Assembly (NCBI GenBank): GCA_004799545.1
Contig: SSMU01000024.1
Location: forward strand, 1-64,000
DNA: 64,000 nt
Direction: 5' to 3'
DNA from: Phenylobacterium sp.
Lineage (GTDB): Bacteria; Pseudomonadota; Alphaproteobacteria; Caulobacterales; Caulobacteraceae
The notes under the pieces were generated by a model. It was not told the origin of the DNA and made no database searches. It saw nothing but the letters and a program-made list of their open reading frames with translations. Of this stretch, positions 1 through 8,372 are shown one piece after another. Made by a program: the position numbers and the translations under genes. Position 1 is the stretch's first letter. Each line of letters opens with the position of its first letter.

Positions 1-160
1 CAACATCGCCCGCAGCGCGGACGAGGCGGAGCGCCAGGCCCGCGGCGAGAACGTGATCAACGCCCAGTTCGAAGAAGAACGCATCGCCTCTGAAGAGGCG
101 GCCGCGGACCTTCTCGAAGGCGGCGCCGGCCAGATCGCCTCGGAGTTCTCCGAGGCGTAA
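1..160 (+). CDS. rplI: 50S ribosomal protein L9, C-terminal end (5' truncated by window)
   Basis: The reading frame that starts at base 2 and stops with TAA at 158-160 encodes the last 52 residues of a protein. It is rich in Glu and Ala, with NIARSADEAERQARGENV followed by an acidic tail ending EFSEA. This matches the extended C-terminus of L9 in Caulobacterales, a structural protein of the large ribosomal subunit. The position upstream of dnaB fits the common rpsF-rpsR-rplI-dnaB order of alphaproteobacteria. Only the tail is visible, so the call rests on tail similarity plus context. Confidence 0.8.
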   Translation, partial: NIARSADEAERQARGENVINAQFEEERIASEEAAADLLEGGAGQIASEFSEA

Positions 161-260
161 CAGCCGTCAATTTCCGGGACCGGATGTCACAATCCGTCCC
201 GGTTCGGCGCGAGATCTCGGCCTGCAACGCCGAGGCAGAACGCCGCAGCTTGACCATTCA

Positions 261-290
261 CGGCGCGGGAGCCACTCCCGCGCCGTTTTT
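261..290 (+). terminator. Rho-independent terminator after rplI
   Basis: A perfect 10-bp GC stem (261-270 with 276-285) closes a 5-nt loop and is followed by TTTTT at 286-290. It ends the ribosomal-protein operon. The stem is nearly identical to the terminator at 2877-2908. Confidence 0.9.
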
Positions 291-350
291 GCATCTGCGC
301 TGTTGCAGAATTGTCATTCCCCCCGGACGCGGCGCACCTTAGCTACGATA

Positions 351-367
351 CCTGACCATTGTTCAGG
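351..367. promoter_or_regulatory. Small inverted repeat upstream of the TonB receptor
   Basis: CCTGA (351-355) and TCAGG (363-367) form an inverted repeat with a 7-nt spacer in the short leader of the receptor gene. A second palindrome, CCCCGG-TT-CCGGGG, sits at 370-383, just before the G-rich Shine-Dalgarno. Either could be an operator or a leader hairpin; no regulator is identified. Confidence 0.3.
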
Positions 368-402
368 TTCCCCGGTTCCGGGGGCCCAGGGGGGATTTCC
401 AC

Positions 403-2850
403 ATGACGCCTCGCGCGCTTCTGTTCGCGGCCGCTTCCGCTGCGGCGCTGTTCTCAACCACCGCCGCCATGGCCGCCGACGCGGCGCCCGCGACGCAGCA
501 GGTCGAGGAGCTGGTGGTCACCGGCACCCGCGGCGAGGCGCGCTCCCGGCTTGAATCCCTGTCGCCCGTCGACGTGGTGAACGCCCAGGCGCTGCAACGG
601 CAAGGCACCACGGAACTGGGCGCGGCCCTCTCCGTGACGGTCCCGGCCATCGACTTCCCGCGGCCTTCCAACACCGATGGCACCGACGCCATCCGCCCGG
701 CCACCCTGCATGGCCAGGGCCCGGACGAGACCCTGGTGCTGATGAACAGCAACCGCGAGCACACCTCGGCCCTGGTCAACCTCAACGGCTCGGTCGGCCG
801 CGGCTCGGCCGCCTTCGACCTCAACAGCATCCCGACCATCGCCATCGACCACATCGAGATCCTGCGCGACGGCGCCTCGGCGCTTTACGGCTCGGACGCG
901 GTGGCCGGCGTGATCAACCTCATCCTGCGCCAGGCCGACCATGGCGGCGGCGCCTCGGCCACCTACGGCCAGTACGACACCAGCTTCGACGGCTTCTTCG
1001 GCGGCACGCACGATCGGCATGATGGCGCCACCGGCACGGTCGACGCCTGGCAGGGCTTCAAGCTCGGCTCCGACGGCTTCCTGACGGTGTCGGGCGAGTA
1101 CAAGAGCCAGCGGCCGACCAATCGCAGCGACAACGACCCGCGCTTCCCGGCGCTGGGCGTCGACTCCCGGTTCGGCGATCCGGAGGTCCACCAGACCACC
1201 GGCTACTTCAACGCCGGCAAGCCGCTGGGCGACGGCTGGGAGCTGCTGGCCTACGGCGGCGGTCAGGAGCGTCGCACCGAGAGCGCCGCCACCTTCCGCG
1301 CGCCCAACGACCTGGCCAAGAACATCGCCTCGGTCTACCCGAACGGCTTCCTGCCCCACATCCTGACGCACTCATATGACTATACGATCGGGTCGAACCT
1401 GAAGAACGACGACCTGTTCGGTTGGCATTCCAACTTCGGCGTCAACTACGGCTGGAACAAGCTCCGCTACGACACCATCGACACCATCAACGTCTCGCTC
1501 GGCCCGAACTCGCCGCACGCCTTCTACGCGGGCAAGCTGGTCTACGGCCAACTGGTCGGCAACGCCGACTTCAACCGCGACTTCGACGTCGGCATGGCGG
1601 GCCCGCTGAACGTGGCGTTCGGCGCGGAAGCCCGCAACGAGCGCTACAGCATCGGCGCCGGCAACCTGGACTCCTACGAAAAGGGCACGTTCCAGAACGG
1701 GACCACCGCCGCCGGCGTCGGCGCCCAGGGCTTCCCCGGCTTCCAGCCGGACAATGCGGTCGACGTCAGCCGCACCAACGTCGGCGCCTATATCGCCCTC
1801 GAAGCTCAGCCGATCGAGCCGCTGAAGCTCTCCGGCGCCATCCGCGAGGAGCACTATTCGGACTTCGGCGACAACACCTCCGGCAAGGTCTCCTTCCGCT
1901 ATGAGCTGACGCCCGCCCTCGCCTTCCGCGGGTCGGCCGAGTCCGGCTTCCGGGCCCCCAGCCTGCAGCAGGAGTTCTTCACCTCGACGGCCAGCCTGTT
2001 CGTCAACGTCCCCGGCCAGGGCACCGTCCAGTTCGACACCGGCACCTTCCCGGCCACCAGCGCCACCGCCAAGGCGCTGGGCGCCCAGCCGCTGCAACCG
2101 GAGAAGTCCAAGAACTACTCCCTGGGCACGGTCTTCCACGCCAGCGGCCTCGAAGTGACCCTCGACGCCTATGAGATCGACGTGACCAACCGGATCGTCC
2201 TGTCCGAGACCCTGACCGGCAGCAACACGGCCGCGGTGGGCACCGACGCCCGGGCGATCTTCACCCTGCTGCAGCCGACGGGCGCCTCGGCGGCCCGCTT
2301 CTTCATCAATGGGGTGGACACCAAGACCCGCGGCCTCGACGCCGTCGCCACCTATCGCGTCGAGCCGATGTCCTGGGGCAATCTGACGATCACCGCCTCG
2401 GGCAATATGAACGACCTCGAGGTCACCAAGACGCCGGCGACGCCGACCAGCGTCCTGCCGATCCCCATGTCGCTGTTCGCGCGCCAGAACACCTACCGGT
2501 TCGAACGCGAGACGCCGAAGTACAAGGCCGGCGTCCAGGGCGACTGGTCGCTGGACAACTGGGGCGCCATGGCGCGAGCCACCTTCTACGGTGACGTCCT
2601 CGCCCCCGGCACCACCGACGACGGCCTGAACGACATCCACACCGGCGCCCAGACCCTGGTCGACCTGGAAGGCCGTTACAACTTCTCGCACGGCATCGAA
2701 CTGGCGCTGGGCGCGGAGAACCTGTTCGACGTCTATCCGAAGCAGATCCCGGTGAACCTGGACACCACGGGCGCGGGGCCGTTCAGCTCCTTCTCCCCGT
2801 TCGGCTTCAACGGACGTCGCCTCTACGCGCGCCTCAGCGCGACCTGGTAA
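403..2850 (+). CDS. TonB-dependent receptor
   Basis: An 815-residue outer-membrane receptor. It has a signal peptide (residues 1 to about 24, cleavage near AMA-AD), a TonB-box-like EELVVTGTR at 35-43, and a plug domain (roughly 45-175, ending near GVINLILR). A C-terminal beta-barrel follows, ending in the aromatic ATW. Receptors of this family take up iron chelates, vitamins or oligosaccharides using TonB energy; nothing visible identifies the substrate. A G-rich Shine-Dalgarno lies just upstream of the ATG. The gene is unusual in its place: it sits between rplI and dnaB, with near-identical terminators on both sides and no partner genes. Confidence 0.93.
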   Translation: MTPRALLFAAASAAALFSTTAAMAADAAPATQQVEELVVTGTRGEARSRLESLSPVDVVNAQALQRQGTTELGAALSVTVPAIDFPRPSNTDGTDAIRPATLHGQGPDETLVLMNSNREHTSALVNLNGSVGRGSAAFDLNSIPTIAIDHIEILRDGASALYGSDAVAGVINLILRQADHGGGASATYGQYDTSFDGFFGGTHDRHDGATGTVDAWQGFKLGSDGFLTVSGEYKSQRPTNRSDNDPRFPALGVDSRFGDPEVHQTTGYFNAGKPLGDGWELLAYGGGQERRTESAATFRAPNDLAKNIASVYPNGFLPHILTHSYDYTIGSNLKNDDLFGWHSNFGVNYGWNKLRYDTIDTINVSLGPNSPHAFYAGKLVYGQLVGNADFNRDFDVGMAGPLNVAFGAEARNERYSIGAGNLDSYEKGTFQNGTTAAGVGAQGFPGFQPDNAVDVSRTNVGAYIALEAQPIEPLKLSGAIREEHYSDFGDNTSGKVSFRYELTPALAFRGSAESGFRAPSLQQEFFTSTASLFVNVPGQGTVQFDTGTFPATSATAKALGAQPLQPEKSKNYSLGTVFHASGLEVTLDAYEIDVTNRIVLSETLTGSNTAAVGTDARAIFTLLQPTGASAARFFINGVDTKTRGLDAVATYRVEPMSWGNLTITASGNMNDLEVTKTPATPTSVLPIPMSLFARQNTYRFERETPKYKAGVQGDWSLDNWGAMARATFYGDVLAPGTTDDGLNDIHTGAQTLVDLEGRYNFSHGIELALGAENLFDVYPKQIPVNLDTTGAGPFSSFSPFGFNGRRLYARLSATW

Positions 2851-2876
2851 GCCCGCGCCAAGCGCGGAGCTGAAGA

Positions 2877-2908
2877 CGGCGCGGGACCGCAAGTCCCGCG
2901 CCGTTTTT
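2877..2908 (+). terminator. Rho-independent terminator after the TonB receptor
   Basis: An 11-bp perfect stem (2877-2887 with 2893-2903), a 5-nt loop and TTTTT at 2904-2908. The stem sequence repeats that of the rplI terminator at 261-290. Confidence 0.9.
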
Positions 2909-2936
2909 CATGCGCCAACCTTAGCTATGGCCAAGC

Positions 2937-2945
2937 TTGTCCACA
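2937..2945 (+). promoter_or_regulatory. DnaA-box-like nonamer upstream of dnaB
   Basis: TTGTCCACA differs by one base from the classical DnaA box TTATCCACA and lies about 85 bp before the chosen dnaB start. It may be coincidence in GC-rich DNA. Confidence 0.3.
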
Positions 2946-3028
2946 GGGGATTCGAAAGCGGTGGACAGGACCGCGCAGGGCGCGATTGTCACAGTGCTGT
3001 CGGGATCGCCCACGGCTATCGGTACGCC

Positions 3029-4519
3029 ATGGCGATCATCCCCGCGCTCGACCTACGGCCCCCCGTTTCCAACGACGTGGAAATTCCCCACGCCCCGGCC
3101 AATGTGGAGGCCGAACAGGCGCTGCTGGGCGCCCTGCTCTACGACAACGCCGCCTTCGAGCGGCTGGGCGACAACCTGCAGGGCCGCCACTTCTACGAGC
3201 CCTTCCACCAGCGGCTCTACGACGCCATCGAGAGCAACATCCGCAAGGGCCAGCTCGCCGAGCCGATCCTGATGGCCGAGCAGTTCAACCGCGATCCGGC
3301 TTTCGAGGAACTGGGCGGCGTCCGCTATCTGGCCGACCTGGTGGACCGCGCGCCCCCGGCGGCCAACGCGCCGGACTACGCCCGCGCGGTCTATGACCTG
3401 GCGCTGCGCCGCGACCTGATCCGCATCGGCGGCGAGATCTCAACCCTCGCCTCGCACGGCGACGCCGAGCTCTCGGCCAAGGACCAGATCGAGCAGGCCG
3501 AGGCCCAGCTCTACGAGCTCGCCGAGACCGGCGGCGTCTCCTCCGGCTTCGTCACCTTCGCCACCGCCCTGCATGGCGCGGTGACCATGGCCGCTGAGGC
3601 GCACAGCCGCGACGGCGGCCTCGCGGGCCTCTCCACCGGCCTCGTGGACCTCGACCAGAAGATCGGCGGCCTGCACCCCTCCGACCTGGTCATCATCGCC
3701 GCCCGCCCTTCCATGGGGAAATCGTCCCTGGCGGTGAACGTCGGCTTCGACGTCGCCCGCAACTACGCCTGGGAGCCGCAGCCGGACGGCTCGAAGAAGA
3801 CCGTGCGCGGCGGGATCGTCGCCTTCTTCTCCCTGGAAATGAGCGCCGACCAGCTCGCCATGCGCATGCTGGCCGAGGTCTCGGGCGTCTCCGGCGACCG
3901 GCTGCGCAAGGGCGAGATCGACGCCTCCGAGTTCGGCCGGGTCCGCGACGCCGCCCTGGAGATCCAGGACGCGCCCTTCTACATCGACGACACCGGCGGC
4001 ATCACCCTGGCCAAGCTCGCCGCCCGCGCCCGGCGCCTGAAGCGCTCCATCGGCCTCGACCTCTTGATCATCGACTACCTGCAGCTGATCACCCTCGGCG
4101 GGTCGCGCAACGACAACCGCGTCCAGGAGGTCAGCGCCATCACCCAGGGCCTCAAGGCGTTGGCAAAAGAGCTGTCGATCCCGGTCATCGCCCTGTCGCA
4201 GCTCTCCCGCCAGGTGGAGAACCGCGAGGACAAGAAGCCCCAGCTCTCCGACCTCAGGGAGTCCGGCTCGATCGAGCAGGACGCCGACATGGTCATGTTC
4301 ATCTATCGGGAGTCGTACTACTTGAGCCGCGCCGAACCCCGGGAAGGCACGGAAGAGCATTTCAAGTGGCAAGAGCAGATGGACCAGGTGAAGGGCATCG
4401 CCGAGGTGATCATCGGCAAGCAGCGTCACGGCCCGATCGGCAACGTGCGGCTGTCGTTCAACGAGGACATCACCAAGTTCGGCAACCTGGCCCACACCGG
4501 CCGGTACGACCCGCATTGA
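3029..4519 (+). CDS. dnaB: Replicative DNA helicase DnaB
   Basis: The hexameric helicase that unwinds the replication fork using ATP. The frame is open from 2927, but the ATG at 3029 (MAIIPALDLRPP) gives 496 residues, the usual family length, and removes a non-conserved leader. The N-terminal domain (VEAEQALLGALLYD onwards) spans about 25-130, and the RecA-like C-terminal domain starts near 195. Walker A ARPSMGKSS lies near 225-233. Walker B-type LLIIDYLQL and the DLRESGSIEQDAD motif follow. Expected position downstream of rplI, although a receptor gene intervenes. Confidence 0.95.
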   Translation: MAIIPALDLRPPVSNDVEIPHAPANVEAEQALLGALLYDNAAFERLGDNLQGRHFYEPFHQRLYDAIESNIRKGQLAEPILMAEQFNRDPAFEELGGVRYLADLVDRAPPAANAPDYARAVYDLALRRDLIRIGGEISTLASHGDAELSAKDQIEQAEAQLYELAETGGVSSGFVTFATALHGAVTMAAEAHSRDGGLAGLSTGLVDLDQKIGGLHPSDLVIIAARPSMGKSSLAVNVGFDVARNYAWEPQPDGSKKTVRGGIVAFFSLEMSADQLAMRMLAEVSGVSGDRLRKGEIDASEFGRVRDAALEIQDAPFYIDDTGGITLAKLAARARRLKRSIGLDLLIIDYLQLITLGGSRNDNRVQEVSAITQGLKALAKELSIPVIALSQLSRQVENREDKKPQLSDLRESGSIEQDADMVMFIYRESYYLSRAEPREGTEEHFKWQEQMDQVKGIAEVIIGKQRHGPIGNVRLSFNEDITKFGNLAHTGRYDPH

Positions 4520-4543
4520 TCCTGAGCGCCCGGCCCGGCGGTC

Positions 4544-5641
4544 ATGGCTGAGCCCGCGGCCGCGCGCCTGACGATCGATCTCGATGCGGTCGCGCACAAC
4601 TTCCAGGTCCTCGCGGCCGAAGCCGCCGACGCCGAGGCTGCGCCCGTGGTCAAGGCCGACGGCTATGGGCTGGGCGCCGTCGCCGTGGCGCGGCGGCTGT
4701 GGGCGGAAGGTGCGCGCAGCTTCTTCGTCGCCCGCATCGCCGAGGGGGAGGCCCTGCGCGCCGGCCTCGGCCGTGACCGCGCGGCGACCATCTACGTCCT
4801 CGACGGCTTCTCCGGTCAGGCCGGCGCGCGACTCGACGCCGCCTCGCTGACGCCGGTGCTGCACAGCGTGCCCCAGATCGCTGCGGCCGCCGCCTGGGCG
4901 GCCGGCTCGCGCCGCCCGCTGAAGGTCGCCCTGCACGTCGACACCGGCATGAACCGCCAGGGCCTGACGCCGGAGGAGGCCCTCGCCCTGGCCCAGGGGC
5001 GGTCCGGCTTTCCATCCCTCGACGTCGACCTGGTGATGAGCCACCTGGGCTCCGGGACCTCACCGGACGATCCCCGCAACCCGGCCCAGCTCACCCGCTT
5101 CATGGAGGTCCGACCGGAGTTCCCGGACGCGCGGGCCAGCCTGGCGGCCTCGGCCGGCGCCTTCCTCGGCAAGGCCTACCGCTTCGACCTCATCCGGCCC
5201 GGCATCAGCCTCTACGGGGGCGGCCCGTTCGAGCAGCCGGATGCGCGGCTCAAGTCGGTCGCCACCCTCACCGCCCCGATCCTCGACATCCGCCACCTAC
5301 GGCCCGGCGACATCGTGGGCTATGGCTCCAGCATCCGCCTCGACCGCCCCGCCCGCGTCGCCGTGGTCGCGGCCGGCTACGCCGACGGGGTGATCCGCGC
5401 GGCCAAGGCCGGCGGCTATGGTTGGCTGGACGACGCCAAGCGGCCCCTGCTGGTGGTCAACATGGACCTGACGGTCATCGACATCGGCGACGCCGACGCC
5501 GCCATCGGCCAGCCGGTCGAGCTGCTCGGCCGCCACGCCCAGCTCGACGACCTCGCCGCCGCCGCCGGCACGGTCGCCCACGAGGTGCTGGTGCGCCTCA
5601 GCCGGCGCGCCGAGCGCAGCTATCTTGGCGAGATCGACTAG
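4544..5641 (+). CDS. alr: Alanine racemase
   Basis: A PLP enzyme interconverting L- and D-alanine for peptidoglycan. The protein is 365 residues. The PLP lysine is K37 in VVKADGYGLG, at the start of the TIM barrel. The C-terminal beta domain carries IVGYGSSIRL, the region of the catalytic tyrosine. The gene starts 24 nt after dnaB, so co-transcription is likely. Its TAG stop shares the bases CTAG with the stop of the convergent membrane-protein gene. Confidence 0.95.
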   Translation: MAEPAAARLTIDLDAVAHNFQVLAAEAADAEAAPVVKADGYGLGAVAVARRLWAEGARSFFVARIAEGEALRAGLGRDRAATIYVLDGFSGQAGARLDAASLTPVLHSVPQIAAAAAWAAGSRRPLKVALHVDTGMNRQGLTPEEALALAQGRSGFPSLDVDLVMSHLGSGTSPDDPRNPAQLTRFMEVRPEFPDARASLAASAGAFLGKAYRFDLIRPGISLYGGGPFEQPDARLKSVATLTAPILDIRHLRPGDIVGYGSSIRLDRPARVAVVAAGYADGVIRAAKAGGYGWLDDAKRPLLVVNMDLTVIDIGDADAAIGQPVELLGRHAQLDDLAAAAGTVAHEVLVRLSRRAERSYLGEID

Positions 5642-6234
5642 CGGATGAGGCCGGTGGCGAGCCGCAGTGCGATGGCCAGCGCCACCACCGCGATCAGCAC
5701 GCAGGCGAAATAGGTCAGCACCTTGTCGGGCGCGGCGTGCATCACCTTCTCCAGGCCCAGGAACAGGGCATAGAGGCTGTAGAGGCCGCCCAGCACCGCC
5801 ATCGGGAAGCCCAGGGTGGGATAGACCGCGAACAGGCCGGCCAGCCACAGGGCCGTCCCGGCATAGGCCACCAGCTTCAGGGCCTGCAGCCGTCCGCCCC
5901 TGGCCCCGAACAACGGGGCAAGCCCCGCCACCACCAGGGCCAGCAGGTAGGCGCTGACCAGCGACAGCAGATAGTCGATCACGCCGCCGATCAGGGTCGC
6001 CCCGATACTGGGCTTGAGGTGGATGCCGGCGATGCTGGCCCCGAACACCAGCAGGCCGATCACCCCGCAGACCGGTCCGATCGCCGCCAGCGGCAGGATG
6101 TAGCCCACGTAGAGCGCTATGCTGTCGGCATGCTGGTCGGCCACCGCGTCCAGGGTCCGCCCCGGGCGCAGCAGCATGCCGGCCGGCCGCCACAACAGGC
6201 CCCCGCGTCGGCTTGACGGCTCCGCGGCGCTCAT
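5638..6234 (-). CDS. Yip1-family integral membrane protein
   Basis: A 198-residue protein with about five hydrophobic segments and a conserved-looking GGLYSLYALFLGLEKVMHA near the C-terminus, resembling the bacterial Yip1/YIP1-domain family. Its role is not known. The frame continues upstream, but the ATG at 6234 is preferred because AGGAG lies 10 nt before it and the upstream part is Pro/Gly-rich noise. It converges on alr with a 4-nt overlap and diverges from radA. Confidence 0.7.
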   Translation of the reverse strand: MSAAEPSSRRGGLLWRPAGMLLRPGRTLDAVADQHADSIALYVGYILPLAAIGPVCGVIGLLVFGASIAGIHLKPSIGATLIGGVIDYLLSLVSAYLLALVVAGLAPLFGARGGRLQALKLVAYAGTALWLAGLFAVYPTLGFPMAVLGGLYSLYALFLGLEKVMHAAPDKVLTYFACVLIAVVALAIALRLATGLIR

Positions 6235-6390
6235 GGCGCGGCCACTCCTGAACAGCACGAATCCCCAGGTGAACCTATCTGATGGTGGGGGCGCGGCAAG
6301 CTGCGGCGCGCCGCCGGGCCCCGGGTCGGCTAGACTTGGCCCCGTCACGAATCAGGCCCCTCAGTTCGCGGGCCCAGTCAGGAGCATCCA

Positions 6391-7767
6391 GTGGCCCGCG
6401 ACGGCGCCGCCTACGTTTGCCAGGGTTGCGGTTCGGTCCAGACCAAGTGGGCGGGCCAGTGCGCCGGCTGCGGCGCCTGGAACAGCCTGGTCGAGGAGGT
6501 GCAGTCGCGGCCGCCCGGCGCGCTCGCCCCGGCGCGCGGGGCCAAGGGCCGCGGCCTGAGCTTCGAAGGCCTGGAGGACGCCACCCCCGCCCCGCCTCGC
6601 ATCGCCACCGGCGTCGAGGAGTTCGATCGGGTGTGCGGCGGCGGCGTGGTGCCGGGCTCGGCGATCCTGCTGGGCGGCGATCCCGGGGTCGGCAAGTCCA
6701 CCCTGCTGCTGCAGGTGGTGGGCAGCGCGGCCCTGCGCGGCGCCACCTGCGCCTATATTTCCGGCGAAGAGGCCATCGAGCAGGTTCGCTCGCGCGCCCA
6801 GCGCATGGGCCTCGCCAACGCCCCGGTGAAGCTCGCCGCCGAGACCGCGCTGCGCGACATCCTGGAAGGCCTGAAGCGCGACAGGTTCGACCTGGTGGTG
6901 ATCGACTCTATCCAGACCATGTGGAGCGACGCTCACGAGGCGGCGCCCGGCTCGGTGACCCAGGTGCGCGCCGCGGCCGGCGAGTTGGTGCGGCTGGCCA
7001 AGAAGCGCGGCGTGGCGGTGATCCTGGTGGGCCACGTCACCAAGGAGGGCACGATCGCCGGCCCGCGGGTGATCGAGCACATGGTCGACGCGGTCCTCGC
7101 CTTCGAGGGCGAGCGCGGCTACCCGTTCCGCATCCTCAGGGCCGCCAAGAACCGCTTCGGCGCCACCGACGAGATCGGCGTCTTCGAGATGGGCGACGCC
7201 GGCCTCACCGAGGTCAAGAACCCGTCGGCCCTGTTCCTCAACACCGCCGGTGAGCGGGCGGCGGGCGCCGCGGTCTTCGCCGGCATCGAGGGCTCGCGCC
7301 CGGTGCTGGTGGAGTTCCAGGCCCTGGTCGCCCCCTCCGCCTACGGCACCCCGCGCCGCGCCGTGGTGGGCTGGGACGCCGGCCGCTTGGCCATGTTGCT
7401 GGCGGTGCTGGAAGCGCGCTGCGGCATCGGCTTCGGCGACCGTGACGTCTACCTCAACGTGGCCGGCGGCCTGCGGGTCAGCGAACCGGCCGCCGACCTC
7501 GCCGCCGCCGCGGCCCTGGTGTCCTCGGCCGTGGACCAGGCCCTGCCGCAGGACTGCGTGGTGTTCGGCGAGATCAGCCTGTCCGGCGAGGTCCGGCCGG
7601 TCAGCCGCATGGACGCCCGCCTCAAGGAGGCCGCCAAGCTCGGCTTCCGCCGCGCGCTTGCGCCCTCCGACCTGGATAGTGCGGCCGGCATGGCCGTAAG
7701 CGGCGTCAGCCGCCTGGCCGACGCCGTCCGGCGGATCTCCGAGAGCGACTGGGACGGCCCAGCGTGA
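6391..7767 (+). CDS. radA: DNA repair protein RadA
   Basis: A RecA-related branch-migration factor that processes recombination intermediates. It has 458 residues and a GTG start preceded by CAGGAG. In order it has a C4 zinc finger (CQGCG and CAGCGAW, residues 10-30), Walker A GGDPGVGKST near 92-101, the RadA-specific KNRFG motif, and a C-terminal Lon-protease-like domain. The stop overlaps the cvpA start (GTGA), so radA-cvpA-purF form one operon. Confidence 0.95.
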   Translation: MARDGAAYVCQGCGSVQTKWAGQCAGCGAWNSLVEEVQSRPPGALAPARGAKGRGLSFEGLEDATPAPPRIATGVEEFDRVCGGGVVPGSAILLGGDPGVGKSTLLLQVVGSAALRGATCAYISGEEAIEQVRSRAQRMGLANAPVKLAAETALRDILEGLKRDRFDLVVIDSIQTMWSDAHEAAPGSVTQVRAAAGELVRLAKKRGVAVILVGHVTKEGTIAGPRVIEHMVDAVLAFEGERGYPFRILRAAKNRFGATDEIGVFEMGDAGLTEVKNPSALFLNTAGERAAGAAVFAGIEGSRPVLVEFQALVAPSAYGTPRRAVVGWDAGRLAMLLAVLEARCGIGFGDRDVYLNVAGGLRVSEPAADLAAAAALVSSAVDQALPQDCVVFGEISLSGEVRPVSRMDARLKEAAKLGFRRALAPSDLDSAAGMAVSGVSRLADAVRRISESDWDGPA

Positions 7768-8372
7768 CCCAGTTCGACCTCATCGTCGCGGTCCTGCTGC
7801 TGATCTCGGCGGCCGTCGGCTTCGCCCGCGGGGCGATCCGCGAGGTGGCCGCCATGGTCGCCCTGGTGGTCGCCGCTTGGCTGGCCATCTTCGGCCTGCC
7901 CACCACCTCGCCGCTCATGGGCCACCTCATCCACACCCGCTGGCTGGCGGCCACCGCGGCCCTGGTGGGCGTCTTCGTGATCACCTACGTGGTCCTGCGG
8001 CTGGTGGGGGCAGGCGTTGCGCGCAGCGTGCAGCGCACCCATGTGCTGGGCGCCCTGGACCGGTTGGTCGGCCTCGCCATCGGCGTGGTCCGGGGCCTGG
8101 TCGTGATGGGCGGCCTCTATCTGATGTTCAACGCCGCCACCCCCGAAGACCTGCGGCCCCACTGGATCACCGGCTCGATGACCTGGCCCGTCGCCCGCTC
8201 CATGGGCGAACTGATCACCGACTTCGCGCCGAAAGGCCTGGACCTCGCCGGCCGCGTCCGCCCCGCCTTCGACCAGGCGGTCAAGGGCGCGCCGCGTGAC
8301 AGAAATGCTTCGGAAGGCTACGACGCCCGGCAACGCGGCGACATCGACGACCTGGTGGAGAAATCCCGATGA
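7764..8372 (+). CDS. cvpA: CvpA family membrane protein
   Basis: A 202-residue protein with four predicted membrane segments in the first about 130 residues (beginning FDLIVAVLLLISAAVGF) and a polar C-terminus. CvpA proteins are linked to colicin V production and envelope integrity, and sit next to purF in many proteobacteria, as here. GTG start within the radA stop (GTGA, 7764-7767); its own TGA overlaps the purF ATG. Confidence 0.9.
   Translation: MTQFDLIVAVLLLISAAVGFARGAIREVAAMVALVVAAWLAIFGLPTTSPLMGHLIHTRWLAATAALVGVFVITYVVLRLVGAGVARSVQRTHVLGALDRLVGLAIGVVRGLVVMGGLYLMFNAATPEDLRPHWITGSMTWPVARSMGELITDFAPKGLDLAGRVRPAFDQAVKGAPRDRNASEGYDARQRGDIDDLVEKSR

Noticed and set aside
1372..2892. Long minus-strand open frame opposite the first TonB receptor, and many similar long frames across the window
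   Set aside because: Such frames mirror real genes on the other strand. They are Gly/Arg/Ala-rich, have no recognisable domains, and arise from the strong GC bias at third codon positions.
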